Assembly: GCA_032164295.1 (NCBI GenBank)
Contig: JAJHTX010000004.1
Span: 1 to 64,000, forward strand
Source of the DNA: Inonotus obliquus
Taxonomy: Eukaryota > Basidiomycota > Agaricomycetes > Hymenochaetales > Hymenochaetaceae
Direction of reading: 5' to 3'
DNA: 64,000 nt
The notes under the pieces are model-generated. The model saw nothing but the letters and a program-made list of their open reading frames with translations. It was not told the DNA's origin and did not search any database. This document shows, piece after piece, positions 35,121 through 45,729 of this stretch (position 1 is its first letter; every line of letters starts with the position of its first letter). A program made the position numbers and the translations under genes.

Positions 35121-36385
35121 TCATACACGCATTAGGATGACTTTGCTATCCCACCCGCAACTAGCTAGCAGACCTTCGTCGTACAAAGACCAACTACATC
35201 CGATAACGAACTCTGTATGAGCATCTTGAATGCGCGAGAGAGGAGGTCGACCAGGTGGTGGATTTGTCGTCCATCTGTCATGAAATCGTCAGGCAAGGGA
35301 ATCAAGGACATTGGCTGAGCAACGTACATTCTACAGGTCATATCATAACATGCGCTAGCGAGAACATCGGGGCGATGTGGGCTCCACTGGACCTTACGTA
35401 CTGCAAGCTCATGCCCCAGAAACTCCGCCTCGCTAGCGCCTCCCACGAGAGTGTTCTCTTGACCTTGTCCCACTCCCCCAGGCCCAACATTACCACTCGT
35501 CTTCAACATTCTACAATCCCATATACGCACTACCCTGTCCGTACCCGCGGCTGCAAGCACAAGTGGCCTGTACTTATTCCAATCCAAAGTCAGCAACTCC
35601 GCTGATCCACGAGGAGGTACCAAGAGAGCCGGCGTGGATAGTGGTGCTGTGAGGGATGTAGGTGCAGAAAGAAGTGCTGGTGCGCGGAGGTCGAAAATGC
35701 GGAGTGCTCCATCTGCGGACGCTGTACCGATAAGGTCTGGATGGTAAGGTGAGAAGAGGGCTTGGTAAACGCATCCTTGCGCTGCTTGGAGGGTTGATAT
35801 TGAGTGTGCTCGATCCGGTGTCCACTAGATCCATGAGTGCTTTGTCAACAGAGTAATTGCAAAAAATGAATAGTTAGCGGACGCACCAGTTTAACGGTGC
35901 CGTCCCATGAAGACGAACAGAACACATCTTTCCTCAAATTGCACCAGTCAACAGAGAAGACTTCCTTAGTATGCTCTTGCCATATCCTTATCGGAAGTTC
36001 CTACTAATTGCTTCATGAATATCCATGCATTACCGTAATACGCCTCCCAAGAACAATTCGAAGAGAAGAACGAACGAACATTCAGAGTAACATCCCAAAG
36101 CCTGATCGATCCGTCTCCTGAAGCAGATACGAGCTGGTTCTCGTGTATCTCCGACCACGCAACATCATATAATCCATCTTGTGTTGGATACTGTCTCTCT
36201 AGCATCATTGACGGTAGAGGGTTTGATCCAGGGACAAGAGAGACAAGATGAAGTCGACCATTTCCAACGAGTCCATAGTTCGCAGCTGACGCGACAGCCA
36301 GACGATTATTGTGAAATGGGGACCATGCAATTGAAAAATGTGCGAAACCAGGCGTGTGTAGCGTTGGTGAGGGCTGCGCATCCAT
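35121..36385 (-). CDS. PEX7: Peroxin 7, PTS2 receptor (WD40)
   Basis: Cytosolic WD40 receptor that binds peroxisomal matrix proteins carrying the N-terminal PTS2 signal and delivers them to the import machinery with PEX20/PEX5-type co-receptors. It has 356 residues in four exons (36080-36385, 35887-36000, 35328-35824, 35121-35274), close to the usual PEX7 length. The N-terminus HTPGFAHFSIAWSPF and NYGLVGNGRLHLVSL is diagnostic for PEX7. WD repeats follow: LVSASGDGSIRLWDV, EVFSVDWCNLRKDVFCSSSW, LIGTASADGALRIFDLR, VLAAAGTDRVVRIWDCR and the closing GCSWSLYDEGLLASCGWDSK. A Gly/Gln-rich insertion (GPGGVGQGQ) enlarges one blade. The start is the first ATG in the reading frame. All exons join without breaks. 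Confidence 0.95.
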
Positions 36386-36628
36386 CGTCGTCAAGGAGAG
36401 ACATACTATTAGCTAGCCGAACGAACGGCGCCCTACTCTATTCACGTGAGAAATTCAGATGACGGAGAACATAGTCGCGTATATACAAGTTATATCCATC
36501 CTAGTGCTATAATACATTATGGACAACGGAGGGGTCGTGTAATTCTACATTGCGTGTTATAGCAGCATTAGCACAATGATAGACATGTAGAAGAGACTAT
36601 ATATCAAATAAAGAACTGTCATAAAAGA

Positions 36629-38479
36629 TCATAACATCGACTCTACCTCCGCGAGTGAATCCATTGGAATCAGTCCAGAAATTCTCTGCGAGGTACCCCC
36701 ATCTTCGCATTTTATGCGGTGATTGGTTGCTTGTTCGACTCCCGTCATGGAGTCAACCGACGAGATTGAGGGACACGGGCTATCAGACGACTTGTGCTGA
36801 AAAGAGTTGGAACTCAGAGAGCTCTGCGCGCTACTCGTCCGGGATTGAAAAGAGCTCGAGCTCCTGCTTTGGAATGAGATTCCGGCTTCCTGGATATTTG
36901 GCCATCGTAGCGGGCACCAATCAGAACCGTCAGACCTTGGGGGACCCTCCATATCCAAGTCATCCTCACGTTCCAGTTTCTCCAGTGTTGGAAGACAGTC
37001 AAAAGCCACTCCCTTACACATCTCGCGTGTGTCTAATTTCCGGATGACGTCCGAACATCCGAGAGGGAGGAACACCTTCTGAATCGGATGGGGTAACGCT
37101 GGTTGTTCTTTCTGCGGACGTAGTTTGCGAGTGGTGTTAATGACGAATGTTGGTTCCCGGCGCGATGCAATGAGCTGCGTGAGGAGCTGCATAGCCTGGG
37201 GTTCGCATGTTCGGAGGTGCATCGAGTCTAGTTCAAGGACTTCTAGCTTTGGTGCAGGCAGATTCGACCCGAAGAATGACAATTCCTTGATCAGATGGTG
37301 GAAATAAGCAGGATGGCTAACGATTTCCTCCTCGCGATATGCTAGACGCTTCAGGTTGAGTGCTCGGGCGAAAACACCTCCGATATTCCAGGTACTGCAC
37401 GCCTCGGGAGGAAAATCTATGAGTTCAAGTTCCTCCAGCTTGTGAGCTTCCGACATGATCATGGAGACATAACGGAAGTGTGGGCAATCATCCTTGTCAG
37501 TTTGAGGAAGACGTCTGAGGCGGAGAACTCTCAGGTTAAGCATTTTTACGCCCATGAAGAGTCTAAACAGCTTATTCGCACAAGCCCATCCTTTGAGAGC
37601 GCTGCGCACCTCAAGGGTACGCACGTAAGGGAATTTAGCGTTCGGGAAAGGATCCTCGGGCTCCCAGTCTTGTTCCAAAAGAGCTTCTCGCAGCTCGAGA
37701 ATGAGATGCTCGACCCGTGGGCAGCTTATGAGGTACTCCTCCATCTGTTCCCACTTAAAGAGAGACACGTGTAATCTCCGAACGGTCATGCATGCGGGTT
37801 CCAGTGTTATCGGGCCGGGGAAATGGAGTCCGAGCTCCTCGAGCGCCGGCAGCTGCGAGACGTCGAGCTTGTGGTAATACTGCGGCATGTAATTACTCTC
37901 TTGGTCAAACCACCACGAATAGTACCTTCGTTGCAGTAGATCTTCTCGCGTACTGTGAAGAGTCAAGCTGCGCAGCGCGGCGTGTCTGATAGGACTGCTC
38001 GTCTTCGATCCGAGTTTCGTAAGAAACTTCTCCATACAGTCGTCGGGAACTCGGAAGTAGAACCTCTCTAAATTCTCGGTCGTTTCAATGATGATTCGGA
38101 CCATTCGAAGCAGGTCGGACCACATAGTCTTGTCGCCGAACTTTTTGATATCTCCGTAGCAGATTTGCATTGATAACGGGCGTAAGATCCCTGAGCGCCG
38201 GTACCAGGTGCGCGGAAAGTGAAGGAATGCGTGCAGGACCCAACTATCGCGTCCGAAGTCAAACCCGTATGGTGCACGCGTGCATCGTCGAAGCGAGATC
38301 GAGTCAAATATCTCGCGTGTCTGAAACGCAATGTAGCGCCATCGTTTACATACGCGAAGGAAGACAAGCGGAGGCTTGTCGACATTGTATTCGATGAAGT
38401 GCCCGTCGCGTCTCTCGGTACAGTAGAGAAAGATGAGTGAGATGAGCTCAGGAGCGAGGAAATCGAAGTAGCAGGTCAT
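36629..38479 (-). CDS. F-box protein
   Basis: Putative SCF substrate receptor of 616 residues in one exon. The F-box is at the very N-terminus (about residues 5-55): FDFLAPELISLIFLYCTE, PPLVFLRVCKRWRYIAFQT, then REIFDSISL. The middle consists of irregular leucine-rich segments (LPALEELGLHFPG, MLNLRVLRLRRLP, HKLEELELIDFPP, PKLEVLELDSMHL). A Ser-rich low-complexity tail of about 60 residues (FQSRTSSAQSSLSS) follows. I used the ATG at 38477-38479; a GTG-initiated extension of 24 residues upstream was rejected. Its family is the same type as the gene at 21717-23177, but the two are not close copies. Target unknown. Confidence 0.85.
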   Translation of the reverse strand: MTCYFDFLAPELISLIFLYCTERRDGHFIEYNVDKPPLVFLRVCKRWRYIAFQTREIFDSISLRRCTRAPYGFDFGRDSWVLHAFLHFPRTWYRRSGILRPLSMQICYGDIKKFGDKTMWSDLLRMVRIIIETTENLERFYFRVPDDCMEKFLTKLGSKTSSPIRHAALRSLTLHSTREDLLQRRYYSWWFDQESNYMPQYYHKLDVSQLPALEELGLHFPGPITLEPACMTVRRLHVSLFKWEQMEEYLISCPRVEHLILELREALLEQDWEPEDPFPNAKFPYVRTLEVRSALKGWACANKLFRLFMGVKMLNLRVLRLRRLPQTDKDDCPHFRYVSMIMSEAHKLEELELIDFPPEACSTWNIGGVFARALNLKRLAYREEEIVSHPAYFHHLIKELSFFGSNLPAPKLEVLELDSMHLRTCEPQAMQLLTQLIASRREPTFVINTTRKLRPQKEQPALPHPIQKVFLPLGCSDVIRKLDTREMCKGVAFDCLPTLEKLEREDDLDMEGPPRSDGSDWCPLRWPNIQEAGISFQSRSSSSFQSRTSSAQSSLSSNSFQHKSSDSPCPSISSVDSMTGVEQATNHRIKCEDGGTSQRISGLIPMDSLAEVESML

Positions 38480-39013
38480 TATTGTCGAGATTGGGGAGAA
38501 GAGCGGGAGTTGTTGTTGAACGAAAGGGGAAGTGGCTTCTTGCGAATCCACAGATACGCGCTTTTAAGTTAGTGTGGCTTGTCCAAAAGACAAACAAGGC
38601 CAAATACCATAAACAGACCACAGCGTCTAAGTTGCGGCCCTTCTTGCGGCTCACACGACAAAGATGTCAATGTGATTGTTCTGCGAGTCTAAAGTCGCGT
38701 CGGCACGTCACGGTTTGGCCCAGGATGGCTCTGGCTCACCGAATTCTTTGCTCTTTTGCTCTTGACGGAACGCGTAGTCTTTCCCTCGGAGTCGAGATTG
38801 AATTTGTTGCAAAACCGGGCATGTCCACGATGAGCCGTAACGTTGGGCCCTCGCGGTTGATACGCACTTCAATTGTGAGGAAGCGCCGTGCCTTGGATTC
38901 GGTAATTGTGTAATTGTCGAGAGAACAATCCTACCGCGATGTGGGCGTTGCGCGTTGCGACACGGTGCACGTGACTAGATTGCTTATGTAATAGATATTG
39001 GACACGTTTGGCG
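38480..39013. other. Intergenic between F-box gene and relic
   Basis: No supported gene; probable promoter of the F-box gene on the minus strand. Confidence 0.35.
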
Positions 39014-39802
39014 ATGTTCTCCGTTTCACCGTCGACCGTCGTTTTCATTGTACAATGGTTATTAACATTCGATCATCGTGCATGGCGGAGCCTAATGCAG
39101 AGAATAGTATGGAACAAAGCTCGTCTGCGATCATGCAAACTCCGGAATGCCTCTCACGCCGCTCAACCTTATCCTTGGGGTCATTTCTATCGATGGGAAA
39201 TACGACGAAGTCAAAATCAATATGCTCAAACCTCAGAATGTACGAGGGCTCTTGAGTGCCCTCATCTCGTGCGAGTTGAGCCGGGAAGCTGAACAACGGT
39301 TCATAGCAGGCTGGGCGTTGAGCACTCTTGAATCACGTCGATCAGGAGACCATTATCTCTCTTCGGATTGGTGATGACATCAGCCATGCGGAGATCGCTG
39401 AGACTCAACTGCAACTGTCGCTCCTGTCTTTAAGGCTAGGTTAGCTCGTCTATGGAATTTCGCCAAAGCGAATATTGATGAGGCAAGTTGCGTGTATCTA
39501 TCTGTAATTTCAGCGGCCCTGGTAAGTTTGATCATTGAGAACTTTTTAGGAAACTGTCGAATCAGTATTTTACGAGTCCAATCCGGCCTTACACTTAGGC
39601 TACAAAGTCCATTTCTCAAGAAAGGATGAAGAGTCTTATCAATGTTCAAGTTCACGAGACTGGCACAGAGGACAGCTATTCTTTGGCGGCATTTAGCAGT
39701 TCTGGGTCTACTAATTCCGCTGATGTTTCTGGCGTTGAAGAGGCTCGAATCCAAGTAGATGAAGACATGCATCAAGATGCTCGAGAGGAAGCACGTGTAT
39801 AA
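39014..39802 (+). pseudogene. Frame-broken relic of an unrecognised protein
   Basis: Plus-strand text is strongly protein-like but jumps frame several times. From ATG 39014, FSVSPSTVVFI can be spliced at GTACAA (39050) to an exon reading KLVCDHANSGMPLTPLNLIL and on to RFIAGWALSTLESRRSG. The continuation ETIISLRIGDDISHAEIAET is in another frame, FKARLARLWNFAKANIDEAS in a third, and ETVESVFYESNPALHL then SLINVQVHETGTEDSYSL shift again, ending at TAA 39800-39802. No GT-AG introns explain all the jumps. The simplest reading is a decayed gene of about 240 residues, helical, with no family I recognise. A mis-assembled intact gene is the alternative. Confidence 0.45.
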
Positions 39803-40177
39803 CTTTCAGTTCTATCGGGACTGGAGGATAATACCCAGCTCACGACTTCAGTTGGAACCGGCCAAAGGACTTCTCACAGACACAGTCAGACGACCGTAAA
39901 AGATTGGAAGGGAGTCTGAATTTATTATCGCCGCTGTCGGCCTTCCACCATGGCGCTCGCCCAGTTCTTGTTCTGTGTCCACCTTCATGCTCGCCAGTCC
40001 TACTGCTTGAGATTGGACGTCTGCTAGCAGGCTAGTAAGGCGGAACTCCCTGCAATTCTCACCCATTTTTATGTCTCGCCTCTGTCCTTGTTAGTATCCA
40101 TTATTCCACTCCATCATAGAATCAAACTGCTCGATTCTTTCTGCACGTAATGATTGCTACTTAGTACCTGGTACTCG
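39803..40177. other. Short intergenic stretch
   Basis: A 72-codon minus-strand frame (39848-40066) contains a helical-looking segment LLADVQSQAVGLASMKV, but no domain or splice partner was found. It could be a small gene or chance. Confidence 0.25.
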
Positions 40178-42303
40178 TTAATGCAGAACATCTACTATGC
40201 GTTTGATCTCCTTCCACGCATCTCCGTCAGGTTCCCAGCTCTTAGCAACTTCCTGTCGAAGTTTCTGAATATTCGCGCGTTTGATCTTCCCATCTTCTCC
40301 TCTCGCCTTCTGGAGGACTTGTTTAAACTCTCGTCTGAACGCTTCCACCGTGCCTTCTGGTGACTGATTTCCGAGCCGATGGATAGGCTTTAGACCGTGC
40401 CATGAGCGAATCTCGAAGAGTTCGTAACCGATGTTATGTACGTCGGAGATGAGAGCTGCGTTTAAGGGTTGATCTATATCAAATGGCCAGCAAATCCTAT
40501 ATGTACAGCGCCCTTGTTGACTTTCATAATCGGAATGCAGCATGAACTACGTACAGTGGAATTCCTGCTAACAGCGCTTCCATAAATGAGTTGTGCCCGC
40601 AGTGTGTCACGAACCATCCGCATGCCTATCCATCAAGTTAATCATTATTAGTATGACATCCATCTTTCAATCCAATAAAGTTAAGCCAGACCTCATGATT
40701 CAAAATCGCTGTTTGTGGGAACCACTTTGAGGTTAGCCCAAGACCCGACTCTCTGATCTTCTTTTCAATCTCTTCAGGCACTACCGCAAATGGGCTAGCC
40801 TGGGCAAACACCTGATTTTACATTTGGTGAATCAAAGAAACTTTGAAGATTAGCTTTGCAGGACTTACAAATGGGATACCACACTCGATGAAAACATCTA
40901 GCGCGGCCCAGATCTTTTCTGGCTCCGACGACCAAAAGTTCGTACCAAACGACATCTACCAAAAAGCATTCAGTCAGCGAAATAGGAAAAGGAATGGATG
41001 GATGGAATGTAACGAACATAAACGACGGAATGAGGGCCATATTCCTTTAACGCCTTGTTTAAAAAATCAATCGCTTCTCCTTCCGCGGACAAAGTGTCGC
41101 TTTTCCTTGGAAGAACTGGGAAATCAAATGGAGCTGGACATATGATTGGATTTTCAAGCCATTCTTGGACAGCATTGATTGCGTCCTTCTCTAATATGGG
41201 CGTAGTATTCATTATTACTCCGTCGCATTCCATGAAGAACCTGAGGTTATCAGATGGGCAATCTAAAACACGTAGAGAAGATTCTGACTGACCTGTGAGT
41301 AGGTGCATTGGTTTGGGCGATCGGCAGATCCAAGAATAACTGTCCATGATGAAAGAAGACTTCATACAAAAGATAAATGAAACATATTGTATGACCTCGT
41401 ACCTTCTGTGGAGAGAACTCATGGTCGTACATCGGAGGTAGTCCAGGAACTCTCAATAGTTCACCCTTAACTCTGCGATAAATCTAGGTTGAGCGCGTCA
41501 GTGACTCGATATAATACAACCTAGAGATAATTCTTACCTCATCCGCCTGTCGCGCAGCCTCCTTCTCATCCGTTGTAGTAATTACTTCAAGTTTCTTTGC
41601 AAGATCCCCGCTACCGCCGAAGCGCTCTGGGCCCCAAAGAAAGATAACCGCAGAGGCCGATGCTGACTCCAGAGCATATACAGGAACCGCCTTTCCTGTT
41701 TCCTGTCTAACGCCTTGAAGAGCATCATACGTAAAGAACTAAAATAAGAACATTAAGTTTGCAAAGGCGGTGTATTCTGATGAGAGGTTACGTACGTCCA
41801 TTATAACTAGCTGTGGAGGCGAAAGAGGGCTAAAGTAATCATTTCCCGTCGACGTAATCTTGACTGGTTGATTCGAGCAGAGCCGCTTATATGCATCCAG
41901 GAAACCGGAGGTCAGACGAGTAAGTTTCGCAGGGGCATCATCGTTATCCAATCCAACGATCCTAGTAAGATCAGTGAATTAGAAGCAGTGAGTTGCAGAT
42001 GTAACCCTGATGAGATCAGCTTCGGATACCTTATCAGACTCTTCAAATCATCCTCTGTTCCGGGGACAAAGTTAGCTTCAACTTCTTCCTTGAGCTTCTC
42101 GTAATACTGTATCGGTGCAAAAAGCGTTGCATGGACATTTCCGAAGCGGACGATCTTCGTTATTAAAGTGCAGGTTGCCTTTGCATGCCCTGGATTTACG
42201 GAACGATTGTCATTAGCATCGTATAACGAGAATCCAAAGGAGTAGTATGCTGTATACCCCATGCAAGGATCGTAAGTGCTACAACGTGGCCGCGAGGAGA
42301 CAT
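40178..42303 (-). CDS. UDP-glycosyltransferase C (GT1/UGT family)
   Basis: Third UGT of the window, in inverted orientation and more diverged. The start SPRGHVVALTILAWGHAKA is the acceptor-domain loop, with the catalytic His kept (GHAK). Landmarks in order are VGLDNDDAPAKL, DAYKRLCSNQPV, PPQLVIMD, VPGLPPMYDHEFSP, FFMECDGVIMNT and MSFGTNFWSSEPEKIWAAL. The donor-binding signature reads KWFPQTAILNHE, ACGWFVTHCGHNSFMEALLA and ICWPFDIDQPLNAAL, with WFPQT instead of the WLPQQ of the other two. Intron positions largely follow those of A and B, so the three share one ancestral gene structure. The tail ends RIVDVLH. No signal peptide. A TATATA box lies about 55-60 nt before the ATG. The acceptor substrate probably differs from that of A/B (inference). 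Confidence 0.85.
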
Positions 42304-43401
42304 TTGAGCTTGATCGAGGGGAGAATACGGAGTGATGGTATCTTCATCTTGATTAGAAGCATATATAGCTTCAGCAAAAGAAGCACCATCCTTCTTCCCA
42401 CGTTCTAATTTTGACAAAGCTTGCTCATTCGTATCAGCCGTAAGGGAGTCAGATGGAAGTCATTAGACAAGCAGTCTTTGTCTACAGTGTGTTCCATTGG
42501 CTCCGCACTCGGAGATGCATAATCGTTCCCATGGGAAGCTGACATTCAACGATTACGTGCTTAGAGAGGAAGTAGATTCTGTTGTCGTATTCTTCACCGA
42601 TAGAAAGCATGGGAACCTTGAAATTAGCCTTCAATAGACGCCCACAATTTCCTAACGGAGTGGAGTTCTGAAGATCTTTGATCCAAGTTGGACCCGTTTC
42701 TTCTGCTGGCGGCGAGAGACGGTGAAAGGAACGATGGAGAAATGATTAGACGGTTATGATGAGATTGAGACGAGGATGGGCCACAGATTGATCGGTTGCT
42801 TTCCTCTCCTTCCTGAAGCAATTACGAGTTTTGACTGTCGCCTATTTTGTGGTTGTTTTAAGGCAAGCTGCAGATGCAGATGTATCGAGAGAACGTGTTC
42901 GGCAATTCCCTTTTATTAGCTGATCAGAATTTATATCATCCGTGCCAGGGTCATCAATTCTGGAAACACACTTTTTTGTCTTGTAGCACTTCATATCACC
43001 TCACTCCACTCAATTCGAACGGGGTACGTAACCAAACAGCCAAACAATAAGACAATAAGACAAAGGAACAACCATCCTGATCCCCTTGATAGAGATAAAT
43101 ATGAAAAAAAATCCAGCGGACATGTCTGGGAGAAGAACCGAACCACATACACGAAGGAATTAATAAGTGCAAGATAAAAGTGTTCTGGTCCTGGTCTGGG
43201 CAAGTGGGAGTGGGAGTGGGAGTGGGAGTGGGAGTGGGAGTGGATAGACATGCATCGGCATTCCAACTAAAAGGTATCGAGACTTAACATAGACTCATTC
43301 CCTCCGTGCCCTCCGCACCCTCCTAGTCGAGAATCAATCTCTGCTCTTCTTTCGTGTAGCTTCCTAAAGCGTACCGGTCACCTTTCAATACAGCGTGAGC
43401 G
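42304..43401. other. Intergenic with hexanucleotide repeat
   Basis: No gene supported in 1.1 kb between UGT C and the membrane-protein gene, both on the minus strand. It includes the UGT C promoter and the membrane-protein 3' flank. Confidence 0.4.
43204..43244 (+). repeat. GTGGGA hexanucleotide microsatellite
   Basis: Nearly seven perfect tandem copies of the 6-mer GTGGGA, non-coding, in the 3' flank of the membrane-protein gene. Confidence 0.9.
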
Positions 43402-44822
43402 CTACCGACGGCCGCCTTTTATAGGAGGGACGACGACTCCGTGGTCCGTATATGGGGGCGGGGAAATCGCATGATCCATGGCAGTGGCAGATGGTTCACC
43501 TATCCCGCTAGAAGAAGAGGCGACGGTGAACGTGTTACCTGAAGCCTGGTGCCCACCATAATCACTGTATGCGTTAAAGCCTCCGTAGTAGCTTGGCTGG
43601 GAATTATGAGTCGGACCTGTGAGGTCGACGCGTAAATTTGAATTTGTATCAATCCTCGGTACTCCGTCGTACCTGCCCGAAAGAGGGCGCGGGTCTCCCG
43701 AGCTAGGAAGATTGGTGACTAGCGGAGAAACAGTCGTGTCAGGCTCTTTGTAGTCCCATTGCGGTTGATCCTGCTTCTTCTTCTTGTATCGCACGAAGAA
43801 GAACGCAGCAAGTACGGCGGCCAAGATAACGACTACACCCCCAACAACTCCACCAATGATAGCACCTATGTTAGTACTCGATCCATTCGAGTCATTGTCC
43901 GTCTGAGTGGGGGTTGCGATTGAAGAGCTACTTGAAGCTGCTTGTCGACTAGCCTGGGTGACATCATCATGTCCTATTGCAAGGTTTATATCCTAACCAC
44001 CCCCAATCGTCGAGTAAATAGCGTACCTTCATTGGTGATAGCTTCAGCCCGCGTGAGATTAAACATTCCGTTGTTCCATGTCGTCGCTGATGCAAACATT
44101 GTCAGTAAGATTAGCAAACAACTATGGTGTACGCACGGTTTGTCGTAGCCCAGAATGGAACAGCAGTCTCGTCTGCTATTGGGGTATCATCGGGGTAAAA
44201 CCTGATTTAAAGTATAAGAACGCAGAAGCATTAGAGACAACCCGGACATACTCTGTCATTGGCTGTAACTGCTCGGTACAATTCGTGCGATAATTGTACC
44301 ATCTACAGAGTGTCAATTTCATATTCACTCCATTTTTGCTTGCGACTCACGTAATGGTGAAAGTCTCGTCACTCTGACAAAGTGCGCATGCTTCCAGAGT
44401 GTTGTATACACCCCATGAACTGTGATAGATCTATACAAAGAAACAGCGAAGAAACATTGAACATAACGTACCACCAACACGCTTCAGCACCGTCAGCGGT
44501 AGGCGCCAGGTAGGTTGTATTTATCGCTCTAACGTTACCAACTTTTCACATGCAGTTAGACGCCCGTTGAGGATGATGAGAAATTGACAGTGAGCAACTC
44601 ACCTCCCGTGCGTTGGCAAGGAGCCAAAAGATGGGCAGCGACAAGACAAGGGCTCTGACCCAAGGAATTATCCATCCAGTCAAACTGAGGACGACAGATA
44701 GCATCTGTCTGGCCAGCGCGTCGTCCCAATTGAAGCGAGCTACCAGATACAGCTTGGAACCCTACGATCGTGAAAGCATAAACGGCCAGGTGGCCAAGTG
44801 ACAGAGGAGGGGACCTCGCCAT
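43402..44822 (-). CDS. Type I single-pass membrane protein with Cys-rich ectodomain
   Basis: Cell-surface or secretory-pathway protein, about eight exons. An N-terminal hydrophobic leader (LGHLAVYAFTIVGFQAVSG) should be a signal peptide. The ectodomain carries paired cysteines, including CWCSWGVYNTLEACALCQ followed by TWYNYRTNC, a pattern seen in many agaric type I proteins of unknown role. After a Ser/Thr-rich stalk comes one long helix (GVVVVILAAVLAAFFFV), a stop-transfer RYKKKK, and a cytosolic tail of about 120 residues rich in Pro/Tyr/Ser (SPPPYTDHG). The mono-PY-like PPPY motif could bind WW-domain ubiquitin ligases (inference). Some inner exon borders are approximate. The gene ends at TAG 43402-43404. 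Confidence 0.75.
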
Positions 44823-45729
44823 GGTCGGGGGAGGGTATGGATGACTGATCGATGATGGGGGAACGGAAAAGGGGAGGAGATTAACACGCCAAAGGAGGGT
44901 CTTATGGCTTATGGCTTATGGTGGTGATGAAAAGTCGCCGCCCGCCAATGATGGCTGTGCCGAATGCAGTGAGGCCAATATAAAATGGTCTACACCGCGT
45001 CAACCCGGTCTGTCGATCCAACATTTTTTAGTCCAGGTAGTCGTGTCTCTTCCTCAACACTTACAGCATGCAGATTCGTCTCTGAGCAAGGGGTAAGGTA
45101 AGACAATTCAAAATCTCTCATTCACATTCTCACTTGGCGGATAGGGGTCACTAATAAGAGCGGAAAGCGAGTCCTTGGTATCCATGATTTCTCTGATAAA
45201 GGAGGTGTTGCATCAGCGATCAGTGTGATGTTGCAGAGGTGCCAATTGAAATTCGCGTCGGTTGTGAGTTTCTGAATGTTCATCACTGGCGACGCGCTAT
45301 TTAAGGTGTTGTGCTCTGTAAAGGAAGTGTCTCTGTGTGGTTGTGCGTTCCATAAGGAAATCTGCCCTGAATAGACTCCGATCATTGATCGAGAAAGCAC
45401 CCGCTTATGTTATCAGCATGCTGAATCAGCAAACTCACATGATCTACTCTATTACGTGATCATACTACTCCTTCCAACTTCCTCGCACATTCAGCGTTCA
45501 CGGTGAAAGCAAGCTCAACGGACACCGGGAAATCGTCCAGCTCCCGGAAAATAGGCATCTTAGACTCGCACCTAGCTGCCTCGCTCAACATTTGCCTCTC
45601 GCAGTCGATCCGGCCGTCTAGAGCATTACACGTATAAAGCATACGTGTCACTCCGACACGCTTCCGCTAATAGCCATCACACACCTTAAAAGACTGCGTG
45701 CTCTACCCTCCTTCTAGACGCCATTCTCA
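44823..45729. other. Divergent spacer with a possible small minus-strand gene
   Basis: Contains the promoters of the membrane-protein gene (-) and of the J-protein gene (+). A weak candidate gene is listed separately. Confidence 0.35.
45108..45642 (-). CDS. Possible small hypothetical gene
   Basis: From ATG at about 45640, a frame reads LYTCNALDGRIDCERQML and SKMPIFRELDDFPVSVELAF, then an intron-like GTATGA...AAG segment. A further exon, possibly after another intron ending TTATCAG, reads DTKDSLSALISDPYPPSEN and stops at 45108-45110. The amino acid text looks coding, but the splice path is uncertain and no family is recognised. It would be head-to-head with the J-protein gene. Confidence 0.3.

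Noticed and set aside
38479..38551. Upstream extension of the F-box gene
   Set aside because: It would need a GTG start; the first ATG places the F-box at the usual N-terminal position.
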